Below, piece after piece: positions 26,967 through 36,487 of a stretch of DNA of 64,000 bases; positions within the stretch are counted from its first letter, which is position 1; the number at the start of each line of letters is the position of its first letter. The position numbers and the translations under genes were made by a program. The notes under the pieces were generated by a model, which was not told the origin of the DNA, searched no databases, and saw nothing but the letters and a program-made list of their open reading frames with translations. Source of the stretch: Ancylomarina salipaludis (GTDB lineage Bacteria; Bacteroidota; Bacteroidia; Bacteroidales; Marinifilaceae); contig NZ_SAXA01000003.1 in the NCBI RefSeq assembly GCF_004122035.1, positions 1 through 64,000 of the forward strand, in the 5' to 3' direction.

Positions 26967-27244
26967 TAATCAATTTTTCTTTTCGCTCAAGCCGCTAGGC
27001 TTTTACTTTTCCTTGATGAAAAGTAAACAAAAATCCCCCAGCTAGTGCGAGCTTGTTGCTCGTACTCTGAGAAGCAGAAATGGAAACAAAATACAAACCC
27101 AAGCCCAATCATGCTTGGGTTTTCCAATTAAAAAATGGGGAGATCTGCATCTAGGCTAAAACACGCGTAACGTATTAACCCCAAACCTCTAAAGGGGTTT
27201 ATAGGTGCTGTTTGTGAAAGTCCCCTTCAGGGGATTTAGGGGTA
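26967..27244. repeat. Diverged modular repeat cluster
   Basis: The modules in order are: a T-rich/AAGCCGCTAGGCTT segment; a hairpin TTTACTTTT/AAAAGTAAA (27002-27027); CCCCCAGCTAGTGCGAG with GCTCGTACTCT (27033-27071); a perfect 10-bp hairpin AAACCCAAGC/GCTTGGGTTT (27095-27122); and the CCCCAAACCTCTAAAGGGG...AGGGGATTTAGGGG palindrome (27179-27244). Box order matches the repeats at 20530-20955. Confidence 0.7.
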
Positions 27245-27288
27245 ACGAAGCGGAGCTTGACGTAGTCCATTTAGGGGTAGTGATGCTG

Positions 27289-27530
27289 GTGTTTTAACAC
27301 TTACACAATCAATTCTACCAGCAAATATGCCCATTCTACCCTTCGAAATGTTCATTTTACGCTCAGGGAATGAATTCTACCGCCTGATTCATCAATTTTA
27401 CCAGTCACTTTATTCATTTTGCGCTCAGGGAATGAATTCTACCATCTGATTAATCGATTCTCCCAAGCACTTTATCCATTCTACCTTTGGGGAACGAATT
27501 TTCCCAACTGATGTAAGTCTGTAACTTGTA
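27289..27530. repeat. 62-bp tandem repeat (about 3.5 units)
   Basis: Units start near 27289, 27351, 27413 and 27475 with a spacing of exactly 62. The best-kept units share TTCATTTT, GCTCAGGGAATGAATTCTAC and TGATT. The motif CATTCTACC recurs within and between units. No open frame spans it. Confidence 0.7.
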
Positions 27531-27588
27531 TCGGGTAAATAAGAATACAAGTTTTGGCTATCTCATAAAAAAACAAATATTAAGACAG

Positions 27589-27625
27589 AAAAGGCAGCCT
27601 ACCTCTTAAGGTAAACTGCCTTTTT
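27589..27625. terminator. Bidirectional terminator downstream of doxX-like gene
   Basis: AAAAGGCAG (27589-27597) pairs with CTGCCTTTT (27616-27624), flanked by A-rich and T-rich sequence. It lies 20 bases after the stop of the minus-strand DoxX gene. Confidence 0.75.
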
Positions 27626-27645
27626 CATCTTAGGTCGGACAGATC

Positions 27646-28062
27646 TTATTTTTTCTTCTGTAGGAGATAGTCAAGTGAGAATTTACGACCGCCAACGACT
27701 AATACAACCAGGTAAATAAGCAGGTAAAGTAGGGCAAATTCCTTTTTAGCAAAAGGATCAGCGCCGTGAATTATAAAAGTTGCCACAAGCATTGTAATGA
27801 TCAGTGGAATGGAAGCCAAACGCGTAGCCAGACCTAATCCAATCAGAATGGAACAAACAACTTCAGCAAAAACGGTTAGCCCTAATGAGAATGTTGCACC
27901 TAGTCCGATTGGATCGGCAAATTGTATCTCGTTGCCCGAAAATAGGAGGTTAAGTTTTCCCAAGCCATGTGTTAGCATAAAGGCTGCAATGCTTACTCTC
28001 AATACAAGGCTTAAGAGGTCTAAGTAGGTTTCGTTGGTTCCTGTATGTAATAATCGTTTCAT
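27646..28062 (-). CDS. DoxX family membrane protein
   Basis: 138 residues with four transmembrane segments. The N-terminal LLSLVLRVSIAAFMLTHGLGKL motif, the GLGATFSLGLTVFAEVVCSI segment and the third and fourth helices (ASIPLIITMLVATFIIHG, ALLYLLIYLVVLVVGG) are typical of the DoxX/DoxD-like family. Members act in the inner membrane, and some take part in quinone- or thiol-linked redox functions. The role of this orphan is unknown. It is transcribed alone between two terminator-like hairpins. Confidence 0.9.
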   Translation of the reverse strand: MKRLLHTGTNETYLDLLSLVLRVSIAAFMLTHGLGKLNLLFSGNEIQFADPIGLGATFSLGLTVFAEVVCSILIGLGLATRLASIPLIITMLVATFIIHGADPFAKKEFALLYLLIYLVVLVVGGRKFSLDYLLQKKK

Positions 28063-28293
28063 ACTTATGAATATTTGATGATTTTATAAAAAGTAATAGA
28101 TTTTCTATATGCAAATTTAAGATATCGGATGAGCTGGAAGCTTAACGAATTGTTAAATCCCTGAAAAAAACACATTCAACTCTTTTTTGTTTGATAAGTC
28201 GTATCATGGCCGTGTGGGAAACAAAACCTGGGGCAGGCTTGTTTGAACAAGGCTATATTTTAAATGCAACATTTTTCATTTGTATGTGTTATT

Positions 28294-28332
28294 GGTGTTG
28301 AGACAAGAGAAACGATCAATTGTCTCAACACC
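28294..28332. terminator. 13-bp perfect hairpin after the RND operon
   Basis: GGTGTTGAGACAA (28294-28306) is perfectly inverted at 28320-28332. It lies 14 bases beyond the stop of the permease gene. The T-rich side is on the plus strand, so on the minus transcript it lacks a U-tract and may act as a 3' stabilising stem. Confidence 0.5.
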
Positions 28333-28345
28333 TATTTTTATTAAG

Positions 28346-31300
28346 CTAGTCTTCTAATAAATCATTTTTGAAAACGTAATCTTTATAGCTGACCTTATAC
28401 AGAATGCTGTAGAATGCCGGGATAAATATTAAGGTAATGATGGTTCCAAACAGAAGTCCAATCATGATGGATGCCGCCATGGGTTCCCACATGAGGCCAC
28501 CTCCCAGATATAAGGGAATTAGTCCCAAAGATGTGGTGAAGGTGGTTAAAAGAATGGGGCGGAATCGCTGTAAACAGGCGGCTATGATGGCATCCTGAGG
28601 TGTTCGTTTTAGTTCATTTATTTCAATTTCAATTCTGTCGATCAGAACGATGGCATTGTTGATGACAATTCCGGCAAGGGAAATGACGCCAAGGAAGGCC
28701 ATAAATCCAAAGTAGGAGCGAAGCACAATCAAGCCAATAACCACACCAATCACCCCCAATGGAATGGTGCTGACAACCATCAGTGTTTTTCTGAACGAAT
28801 TAAACTGAATGACCAGAAGAAGCAGAATGATGAAGGCCGATAGGGGTAAGTAGTCGATTACGGCACCCATGTTTTCGGAGGTGCTCTTGCTGTCGCCACC
28901 CAATTCGTAGACATAAGCATCAGGCCAAGTTTGTGTTTGCTCGTCGAGCCATGGTTTAAGTTCTGCCATAATTTCGGAGGCATTCCCCTCTTCATTAAGT
29001 TCACTGGAAACATTGATGCTTCGAATCAGATTTAAACGTTTAATTCTGGCATATTGCCACTGAGGAACAATAGAGGCAAGTTGCGAAAGGGGCACACTTC
29101 GTCCTGATTTTTGTGCGAAAACATTCATGGTTTCGATTGATTCGTAAGTCTGTTCCTGATTCGCAAATCCTCTCAGTAGAATTGGAATGTTTTTATCATT
29201 TTCGCGATATTCTCCGGTTTTGAATCCATCCAATACCGTTTTTAGCGATGTGGCAATATCCTGATTGGTTATGCCTGCCATTTGTGCATTGTTTTGGTTG
29301 ATATCGATGATGAATTTTTTTGTTTTTGGGCCCCAGTCATCCTTCACATTTTTGGTTCCTTTTATGACAGAGAGTCTTGATTTTATTTGCTCCGATAATA
29401 CCGAGAGGATATCGGGATCTTTTCCTGAAATTTTAATCTCGATGGGTGTTCCGCCACCGCCTGCAGCCAAAGGACCCACTTTAATATCGGCATTGGGCAA
29501 GTGTGAAAAACAGTACTCGTCAAGTCGGGCAATCATCTCATTATTGACTTGAAATGTGCTTGTGTTGACGAGGATATGGGCGTAACTCGAATTGGCTTCA
29601 TCCTGCGAATATCCTAAATCGTATGACTTCGGTCCTTGTCCGATGAAGGATGACCAATCGGCAATGCCCTCTGATCGGGATTCGTTCACCAATAAACTAT
29701 CGGCAATAAAGCGTTCTATCTTTTTTACGACGGTTTCAGTTTTTTCAATTTTGGTGCCCAGAGGTAAATTGATATCAACAGTAATCATATTGCGATCGCT
29801 ATCGGGGAAGAAGTCGAAAGGAACCAGACCAAAACCGAAGAGTGATAGGAAAAACAGGGCAAATATGCCTATGATGACACTGCGTTTGAAATCCAAGGCA
29901 AGCAAGATGAGTGATTTGTAATAGACTTTTAAGGCATCGAACATACGATCCATTATACCCGGTTTTGTTTCTCCTTTGGGTTTTACCTTTAAGAAAAGGT
30001 AGCATAGCATCGTAATAATGGTTAGGGATACAATCCATGAGGAAAGTAAAGCCAATGTGATTACGACGAAAATAGGTCCCATAATGTCACCCATAACCGA
30101 GTCAGCCAGAAAGAATGAAAGAAAGGCAACCGAGGTTGTGAGTGTCGAAATTAATAGGGGGATCAGGAGTTCTGAACAGGATGAAATAGCTGCTTCTTTA
30201 ACCGATATTCCCTTTTCCATTTTCACCATGATGGATTCGGAAACCACAATGGCATTATCTACCATCATGCCCAGAGCCATAATTAAGGCTGCAAGGGTTA
30301 CCTGGTTTAGGCCCATATTGATAAGCCCCATTAGCATCAATGTCATAATAGTAACAAGAGGAATTAAACTGGCTACAATCAGTCCGGTTCTTAATCCAAG
30401 AAAGATGAGCATCACGACCAAAACAATCACAATGGATTGAATCAGGTTACCAATGAAATTTCCAATGCTTTTGTCGACAAAGGTATCCAGTGAAGAGAGT
30501 CTCTGTATTTTTAATCCAATGGGGAGTTCCTTATTCCATTTGGTTACAACTTTGTCTACTTCTTCGCCAAGTTTGATGATATTGGCGCCATCAATCAGCG
30601 AAATTGCTAAGGAAATAGCGGGCTTTCCATTCACATGCACAATGGAATTAGCCGGTTCGATATAGGCTTTCCGGATGCTCGTAATATCGCGAAGCTGCAC
30701 CACTTGTTTGCCATCGCCAACGGGAATCAGGGTGTTTCGGATGTCTTCAAGTGAGTTGTAGTTTCCGGTTGGTTCCAATATAATCTTTTCATCTTCAAGG
30801 TTTACCTCACCACCTGAGTCAAGGATATTGGTGGAGGCAATCACATTTTGAAGACTGGTTGACGTTAAACCATATTCTTTTAGTTGTGATTCATCAAATT
30901 CGATAAATACCCTTTCTGCCTGGGCACCACCAAACTCAACTTTAGCGGCATCATCCAGTTTAATCAGATCATCGCGAAGATCATCAGCAATATCTTTCAT
31001 TTCGGTATAGGAATAGCCATCGCTTATTAAGCCTACAATAATCCCATAAACAACACCAATGTCATCATCGTTCAAATCAGGCTTAACACCCTTAGGCAAG
31101 TCGCGAATACCATCGAGTTTACGTCTCAATTTGTCCCAAATGCTTTGAAGCTGTTTCGGTCCGACTTCGTCCTTTAATTTGACTGTAACAATGGATAGTC
31201 CTGTTCTTGAGGTGCTGTTTATTTCTTTAACTTCGGGTATCTCCTGTGCTTTTTTTTCGATTTTATCGGTGACCAAAAGCTCTACGCGTTCGGGGCTGGC

Positions 31301-31459
31301 TCCCGGAAAAGAGGAGACAATGGTTGCAACCCTAACTGTGTAAGGCGGCATACTGTCTCGTGGTAACGATTTGTATAAGCTTAGTCCCATCACCACCACT
31401 ACGGCAAGCAGGGTGAAGGTAATTCGATTTTTCTCAATGGCAAATTTAGTCAGATTCAT
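28346..31459 (-). CDS. RND efflux pump inner-membrane permease (HAE1-type)
   Basis: 1037 residues, the usual RND length, with a signal-anchor helix at the N-terminus, two large periplasmic loops and two six-helix bundles. Motifs include SFPGASPERVE near residue 50, ALGMMVDNAIVVSESI near 401 (a single Asp where AcrB has Asp-Asp) and GIVINNAIVLIDRIE in the second half. RND permeases use proton flow to move drugs or other molecules from the periplasm or inner membrane into a TolC channel. It is the last gene of the operon, 24 bases after the adaptor gene. Substrate not predictable; the VDN motif may affect the coupling ion or specificity. Confidence 0.95.
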   Translation of the reverse strand: MNLTKFAIEKNRITFTLLAVVVVMGLSLYKSLPRDSMPPYTVRVATIVSSFPGASPERVELLVTDKIEKKAQEIPEVKEINSTSRTGLSIVTVKLKDEVGPKQLQSIWDKLRRKLDGIRDLPKGVKPDLNDDDIGVVYGIIVGLISDGYSYTEMKDIADDLRDDLIKLDDAAKVEFGGAQAERVFIEFDESQLKEYGLTSTSLQNVIASTNILDSGGEVNLEDEKIILEPTGNYNSLEDIRNTLIPVGDGKQVVQLRDITSIRKAYIEPANSIVHVNGKPAISLAISLIDGANIIKLGEEVDKVVTKWNKELPIGLKIQRLSSLDTFVDKSIGNFIGNLIQSIVIVLVVMLIFLGLRTGLIVASLIPLVTIMTLMLMGLINMGLNQVTLAALIMALGMMVDNAIVVSESIMVKMEKGISVKEAAISSCSELLIPLLISTLTTSVAFLSFFLADSVMGDIMGPIFVVITLALLSSWIVSLTIITMLCYLFLKVKPKGETKPGIMDRMFDALKVYYKSLILLALDFKRSVIIGIFALFFLSLFGFGLVPFDFFPDSDRNMITVDINLPLGTKIEKTETVVKKIERFIADSLLVNESRSEGIADWSSFIGQGPKSYDLGYSQDEANSSYAHILVNTSTFQVNNEMIARLDEYCFSHLPNADIKVGPLAAGGGGTPIEIKISGKDPDILSVLSEQIKSRLSVIKGTKNVKDDWGPKTKKFIIDINQNNAQMAGITNQDIATSLKTVLDGFKTGEYRENDKNIPILLRGFANQEQTYESIETMNVFAQKSGRSVPLSQLASIVPQWQYARIKRLNLIRSINVSSELNEEGNASEIMAELKPWLDEQTQTWPDAYVYELGGDSKSTSENMGAVIDYLPLSAFIILLLLVIQFNSFRKTLMVVSTIPLGVIGVVIGLIVLRSYFGFMAFLGVISLAGIVINNAIVLIDRIEIEINELKRTPQDAIIAACLQRFRPILLTTFTTSLGLIPLYLGGGLMWEPMAASIMIGLLFGTIITLIFIPAFYSILYKVSYKDYVFKNDLLED

Positions 31460-31483
31460 AGGTGCTGATTTAATGCGTTGAAA

Positions 31484-32569
31484 CTATTTAAGGCTTACTT
31501 TCTGACCATCAAGCAGGGTTTGTAGTCCTGCGGTGGCAACAATTTGTCCGGCTTTAAGTCCGCTTTTGACTTCGAACCCGGTAGGTGAGAGCTCCCCAAT
31601 TGTAAAGTGTTGTTTTTTTATCAGACCTACGGCATTATTTTGTTTCTCGATGAGATAAACAAAGTTACCCTTGCTGTCTTTGCCTACTGCAGAAATCGGC
31701 ACGATTAATATTTCCTGGTTGTCTGTCTTGGGAAAGGTAAACGTGATGTTGGCAGCCATTCCCGATTTGATTTCGCTTGTTTCGCCCGAAAGCTTGATAC
31801 TGACAGGGTAAGTGGCAGTTCCACTCTCAACAGAAGGGGCTATTTCGTTGACAACACCATCGAATATTTTCCCTTGAAGTGCTGGAAACTTGGCCGAAAC
31901 GTTCATTCCTTTGTGTACCCGGTTGATAACATTTTCGGGTAAGCCCAGACCGACTTCCATAAAACTGCCGGCATTCAGAATAGCAATAATGCTACCAGCC
32001 CCAACATTTTCGTTGTTCTCCACATTTTTTGAAGCAATCACACCGTCAGCGGGGGCATATATAATACCGTATCCGACTTGTTTTTTCTGTATTTCAACGC
32101 TTCGCTTTGCCGATTCGTAGTTGGCCTCTGCTGAGGCAAATGACGATTTTGCATTCTCGTAATCGCTTAGCGAGGCAGATCCTTTTTCGAACAGGGTTTT
32201 GGTTCTTTCCAAAGTCGATGTACTTGTGTTCAGATTGGCTTTGGTACTGTTTAATGCTGAGATGGATTGTTCTAAAGACAAGCGAGCTTCAGAATTATCG
32301 ATTTGAGCCAATAAATCACCTTTATGAACTTTTTGTCCGGCGGCAATATTCAATGTCGTTAGGATACCACTGGTTCTGAAACTCAGGTTAATTTCTTTGT
32401 CCGATCTGGCAATTCCATTGAATGATCGAACCTGACCGATGCCGGAGTAGCTGACCTCGGCATATTTTACGGGGCGTAACTTTTCTTTTTGTACGGGCTC
32501 TTTTTTATTGGAACAGGCTGTGCCAAATACCAAAACAGTTAAGATTAAAGTATAATATAGAGTTTTCAT
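31484..32569 (-). CDS. RND periplasmic adaptor lipoprotein (MFP)
   Basis: 361 residues. The signal peptide ends in a lipobox (FGTAC, Cys 19), so it is a lipoprotein. The biotinyl-lipoyl halves (GILTTLNIAAGQKVHKGDLL and GIIYAPADGVIASKNV) flank a helical hairpin at about 95-165, followed by beta-barrel and membrane-proximal domains. It links the RND permease to the outer-membrane channel. It is encoded between the TolC-like and permease genes with gaps of 19 and 24 bases. Confidence 0.95.
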   Translation of the reverse strand: MKTLYYTLILTVLVFGTACSNKKEPVQKEKLRPVKYAEVSYSGIGQVRSFNGIARSDKEINLSFRTSGILTTLNIAAGQKVHKGDLLAQIDNSEARLSLEQSISALNSTKANLNTSTSTLERTKTLFEKGSASLSDYENAKSSFASAEANYESAKRSVEIQKKQVGYGIIYAPADGVIASKNVENNENVGAGSIIAILNAGSFMEVGLGLPENVINRVHKGMNVSAKFPALQGKIFDGVVNEIAPSVESGTATYPVSIKLSGETSEIKSGMAANITFTFPKTDNQEILIVPISAVGKDSKGNFVYLIEKQNNAVGLIKKQHFTIGELSPTGFEVKSGLKAGQIVATAGLQTLLDGQKVSLK

Positions 32570-32588
32570 AAGATTATAGTTTAAAGTT

Positions 32589-34934
32589 TTATCGAAGAAT
32601 TTTTTCTTTTACTCGACTGATAAAAGCCTGATTTTCTTCTTCGGAATGGAGAATAAAAAAGTACGACATGATTCTTTCAAGTTGCAAAATGCTTAATTGG
32701 AAATTGTAGGTTGCATTGGCTTGTTGTTGCTGGGCCTGAAAATAGGCTTGTTGGGAATCAATTAAGGAAGTAATGCCTATGGCTCCGTTTGAGTAGGCTA
32801 CCTGCATCAGTTCAAGGCTTTCTTTGGCTGCCTCAGTTGAGACTTGTGAAAGTTCGATACTGGAATACTGACTTAAAATGGATAATATAATATCGTTTAC
32901 ATTTTTTTTGATTGAAACAATGGTTTCATCTTTCTGGAAATTCAACTGTTCTCGTTGAATAAAGGATTTTTGTCGGTTGATATTTCGCTGGTTTTTCTGG
33001 AAGATGGGCAGGTTTACCTGTACGCCTAAATTGTAATAACCATCAGGGGGGCCTGCAAATCCGGTTGGATAGTTTGTGCCCTTGCCATCCCTGCTGAAAG
33101 TGTGATTGTATTGTCCCTGCAAACCCACTGTTGGCAAAAACTTACTGCGTTGATATAAGGTTTCCAATCGTTTGGTTGCACTGATGTTGTATTGCAATGC
33201 TTTTAATTCATGCGCATTTTCGATGGCAAGTTCTTCTATAAAAAGAGTGAATTTTTCTCTTAGGAAGGGATCATCCACGAGGTTGAAAAATTTTTTATGA
33301 TCTTTTTTTGTTTGACCTACCTCATTTTCTTCGGTATTGAACACATCAATTCTTAGGCCAATGGGATTGTTTAGAATTTGATTCAATTCATTGAAAGATT
33401 GGTTCAGTGAGGTGTATCCGTTTACAATACTTTGTGTCGCTCGAGCCAATTCACTTTTCCATCTTAAAACATCAGATTTCCCCGTTTGCCCGGCATCATA
33501 TCTTTGTTGAGCTATTTCATAATTTTTGCGTGTAACCCTTAGGTTTTCATCGCTTATTAAGAAGTTCGCTTTGGCAATAAGTGCACTGTAATAGGCGATA
33601 CCGGCATCAAGAATCGCATTCTTTTCGTTGGAATTATAGGTTTCCTTTGTCGCCTTTTCAAGCTCTTTCTGAATCTTAATATTAGCACTTGCCTGTTCCG
33701 AAAAAATAATCTGTTCCAGTTTAATATTACCGGATGTGCTGTATTCCGGGTTTGATCCATTCGAAGCCTCTGCTAAATCAGGATCGATATGTGTGCCACT
33801 GGCTGAAGCAGAAAGATTGGGAAGGTATTCGCTTTTGGACAGTTTAACTTCTTGTGCAGCCAGTTCAATATTTTTCTGTTCTGCCTTTAAGCTGAGATTC
33901 TGTTCCAATACTTGATGCATGACATCGGGTAGGGTATATCTTTTTTGTGAGGCAAGTTGGTTGGCATTTCCTACGATATTGGTTTGTAATAAAAAGCTGT
34001 ATTTCAGTGGAAAGTTAATTTGAAACGCCGTTTCGATATTGAGTGATAGTTTTGCTTCAATATCCATATAAATGGGCAATTGGGATAAATTGTCGCCATT
34101 TACAGCCGCTTCGATATACAAAGCAATGCGTCTGAAAAATTGATCGAGATTGTTTATCGGTTGTGATGTTAATAAGATGCCACAGTCCGCAAAATGCTTA
34201 CCAATGGAAGTGAATGTTGGTCGTTTTTTTTCATTTAGTTTTTTTACCAAAGAGATCTGTTCATCCTTAGTGAAGAAAATGCCACCAGACAAATAGACCG
34301 CATCCAGAGATTCTAATTTGCCATCAAGATCGGAAACCTGATTGATTGGGATCAAAACATATTCAGCATCAATTTCCTTGAAGATTTTATTCAGAGTGTT
34401 CTCTACTGGATAAATCTCAGTAAGGTATTCATCCAGAACAATTCCAATTTTTTGATAGGGGTAAATTTTTTTGAATTGCAAGAGGTCTCTTTTGTAGGAT
34501 TGAGAGGTCAGGATATAGGTCAGGTTAGGTGTGTTTGAAGCCTTTTGTCCTTCGGGGAATGTGATAAAATCAGCATTAATTACACCAAATAATATAACGG
34601 GTTTGGGAAATGTTTTGTTTTTAGCAATGACAAAGTTGTTAACCGAACCGAATGAAAGAATCAGATCTACATCCTTAGCTTCGAGCATCTTTTCGTAATT
34701 GTTTTTGGCTTTGTCAAGATTCAGGTCATTCAGTAAGATAAATGAATCTTTAAAAACAATATTTGCAGACTGACCAACAACGGATTTGATTTCTTCCTTA
34801 AGTTGTTTGAGTAGTAGAACGGTTTCCGGGATTTGTTTATCGCCCAAAATAGCGATGTGGAAGTCTTTCTGTTTTTGTCCAAAACCAACAAAGCCGGAAA
34901 ATAACAGAATAAGAAGGATAACTTTGTTCTTCAT
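32589..34934 (-). CDS. TolC-like outer-membrane channel with N-terminal substrate-binding-protein domain
   Basis: 781 residues, well above the ~450 of a normal TolC. Signal peptide MKNKVILLILLFSGFVGFGQ. Residues ~24-320 look like a type-1 periplasmic binding protein of the ABC_sub_bind (PF04392) kind (VDLILSFGSVNNFVIAKNK, PVILFGVINADF, LDAVYLSGGIFF). From about 335 to the end is an outer membrane efflux protein: LPDVMHQVLEQNLSLKAEQKN, long helices, and LQGQYNHTFSRDGKG followed by GVQVNLPIFQKNQ. It is the first gene of the efflux operon. The fusion may sense or capture substrate at the channel entrance (inference). The fusion is in frame with no sign of a sequencing artefact. Confidence 0.9.
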   Translation of the reverse strand: MKNKVILLILLFSGFVGFGQKQKDFHIAILGDKQIPETVLLLKQLKEEIKSVVGQSANIVFKDSFILLNDLNLDKAKNNYEKMLEAKDVDLILSFGSVNNFVIAKNKTFPKPVILFGVINADFITFPEGQKASNTPNLTYILTSQSYKRDLLQFKKIYPYQKIGIVLDEYLTEIYPVENTLNKIFKEIDAEYVLIPINQVSDLDGKLESLDAVYLSGGIFFTKDEQISLVKKLNEKKRPTFTSIGKHFADCGILLTSQPINNLDQFFRRIALYIEAAVNGDNLSQLPIYMDIEAKLSLNIETAFQINFPLKYSFLLQTNIVGNANQLASQKRYTLPDVMHQVLEQNLSLKAEQKNIELAAQEVKLSKSEYLPNLSASASGTHIDPDLAEASNGSNPEYSTSGNIKLEQIIFSEQASANIKIQKELEKATKETYNSNEKNAILDAGIAYYSALIAKANFLISDENLRVTRKNYEIAQQRYDAGQTGKSDVLRWKSELARATQSIVNGYTSLNQSFNELNQILNNPIGLRIDVFNTEENEVGQTKKDHKKFFNLVDDPFLREKFTLFIEELAIENAHELKALQYNISATKRLETLYQRSKFLPTVGLQGQYNHTFSRDGKGTNYPTGFAGPPDGYYNLGVQVNLPIFQKNQRNINRQKSFIQREQLNFQKDETIVSIKKNVNDIILSILSQYSSIELSQVSTEAAKESLELMQVAYSNGAIGITSLIDSQQAYFQAQQQQANATYNFQLSILQLERIMSYFFILHSEEENQAFISRVKEKILR

Positions 34935-35307
34935 ATTGGGGGTTGTTTAGGATGTAAGAATTGGTTTTTACTGCAAGCAAGAGCTTGGTTTAAAAGGTGC
35001 TGCTTTTACAGTTGTTCTCCCTGGGTTTTTGTTCAGCCATTAATGATACCTAATATAGTAAAAAAAAGAAAGGATCTGAATCAGAGTAAATTATATTTTA
35101 AACAGATGAGGTTATAGATCCGCTTATTTTCTAAAACAGGAAGCTGTTGCAGTTAATTAATTTGGTATAGAAGTGATTTGTCAGGGGCGATTTGGGACAA
35201 GATTTTAGTAACTTATAGTCCATAAGGATACGATTATAAAGGCTTTGGGTTTACGCTTCCATTAAGTTTTTCTATCTTTGCACATTAAAAATTAAAAATG
35301 ATAAGCT
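34935..35307. other. Divergent spacer between efflux operon and ruvX
   Basis: No gene is seen. The only recognisable sign is the -7 box TATCTTTG at 35273-35280 upstream of ruvX. Confidence 0.5.
35273..35280 (+). promoter_or_regulatory. -7 promoter box upstream of ruvX
   Basis: TATCTTTG fits TAnnTTTG and is followed by CACATT, a likely start region, 28 bases before the ruvX start. Confidence 0.5.
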
Positions 35308-35730
35308 TTGGCAAGACTTTTAGCAATTGATTACGGTAGGAAACGAGTGGGTTTAGCTGTTAGCGATCCGATGCAAATCATTGCAAATGGATTGGATACA
35401 GTGCATGCCAAGGATGTTTTGGATTATCTGCAAAAGTATATGGAGACTGAGGAGGTTGAGTGTATTGTTGTTGGTCATCCCAAGCAATTGAATAACGAGG
35501 ATAGCGAATCGATGAAATATTTGAAACCTTTTCTGGGGCAGTTGAAGAAGCGATTTCCGGATATGCCTATCGAAATGGTGGATGAACGTTTTACATCCAA
35601 ACTGGCTTTTCAGACGATGATAGACGGAGGAATGACAAAGAAGCAGCGTCAGAACAAGGCAGTTATCGATAAAATTAGTGCGACTATTATACTTCAATCG
35701 TATATGGAAGCCAGAAGGAATATGTTTTAA
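35308..35730 (+). CDS. ruvX: RuvX/YqgF Holliday junction resolvase-like protein
   Basis: 140 residues, normal for the family. The start is TTG at 35308: an in-frame TAA lies three codons upstream at 35302-35304, and the nearby ATG at 35298 is out of frame. It begins with the RNase H-like strand [16 protein letters not shown] and continues with [13 protein letters not shown] and [12 protein letters not shown], the typical acidic residues of YqgF. Known roles are processing of 16S rRNA ends and possible Holliday junction resolution. It heads a plus-strand cluster with def 46 bases downstream. Confidence 0.93.
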   Translation: MARLLAIDYGRKRVGLAVSDPMQIIANGLDTVHAKDVLDYLQKYMETEEVECIVVGHPKQLNNEDSESMKYLKPFLGQLKKRFPDMPIEMVDERFTSKLAFQTMIDGGMTKKQRQNKAVIDKISATIILQSYMEARRNMF

Positions 35731-35775
35731 TAAATTACCAATTGATTGATTTCAATCGATTTTAAGAAATAAAGA

Positions 35776-36330
35776 ATGATTTTACCCATTACAATTTACG
35801 GGCATCCGGTTTTACGAAAAATAGCAAAGGATATAGATAAGGATTATCCGGATTTGGAGAAATTTATGGCAGATATGTGGCAAACCATGTATTTTGCAGA
35901 TGGTGTTGGTTTGGCTGCACCTCAGGTTGGACGTTCAATTCGTATGTTTGTGCTTGACTGTTCAAATTTTGCAGATGAGGAGCCAGAGTTGGAAGGTTTC
36001 AAAAAGATGTTTATCAATGCAAAGATTACCGAGCGTACAGGCGAGGAGTGGAGCATGTCAGAAGGTTGTTTGAGTATTCCAGGACTGAACGAAGATGTGG
36101 TGCGTCCCGAAAGCATTAAAATTGAATATTACGATGAGAACTGGGAGTTTCATGAAGAAGAATATTCAGGTTATGCCGCTCGCGTTATTCAACATGAATA
36201 CGATCATTTGGAGGGTATCATGTTTACTGATCATTGTTCACCGCTTCGTAAGCGTTTGTTGAAATCGAAGTTGACAGGCATTTCAAAAGGGAAGTTTAGT
36301 GCCAAATACCGATTCAATTTGGCGAAATAA
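35776..36330 (+). CDS. def: Peptide deformylase
   Basis: 184 residues with all three metalloprotease motifs: GVGLAAPQVG, EGCLSIPG and QHEYDHLEG (HExxH zinc-binding type). It removes the formyl group from nascent proteins in the cytoplasm. It follows ruvX, an arrangement often seen in Bacteroidota, and ends in a strong terminator. Confidence 0.97.
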   Translation: MILPITIYGHPVLRKIAKDIDKDYPDLEKFMADMWQTMYFADGVGLAAPQVGRSIRMFVLDCSNFADEEPELEGFKKMFINAKITERTGEEWSMSEGCLSIPGLNEDVVRPESIKIEYYDENWEFHEEEYSGYAARVIQHEYDHLEGIMFTDHCSPLRKRLLKSKLTGISKGKFSAKYRFNLAK

Positions 36331-36394
36331 AGCTGAGAAAAAATAAAATCTTCATCTCAAGTATTTAAATAGCAGATGTTGATGCCGTACTTAT

Positions 36395-36433
36395 AAAATC
36401 CTTTGATTCAGTCGAATCAGAGGATTTTTTTTT
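36395..36433 (+). terminator. Terminator after def
   Basis: AAAATCCTTTGATTC (36395-36409) pairs with GAATCAGAGGATTTT (36414-36428; one mismatch) across a 4-base loop and runs into eight or more T residues. Confidence 0.85.
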
Positions 36434-36487
36434 GATACATACAGAATGTTTTACTAATTTGTTATGTATCAAACCTAAAAGTATCTT

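Noticed and set aside
26967-27530. CRISPR array
   Set aside because: The 62-bp units are degenerate direct repeats without constant-length unique spacers, and no cas gene is nearby.
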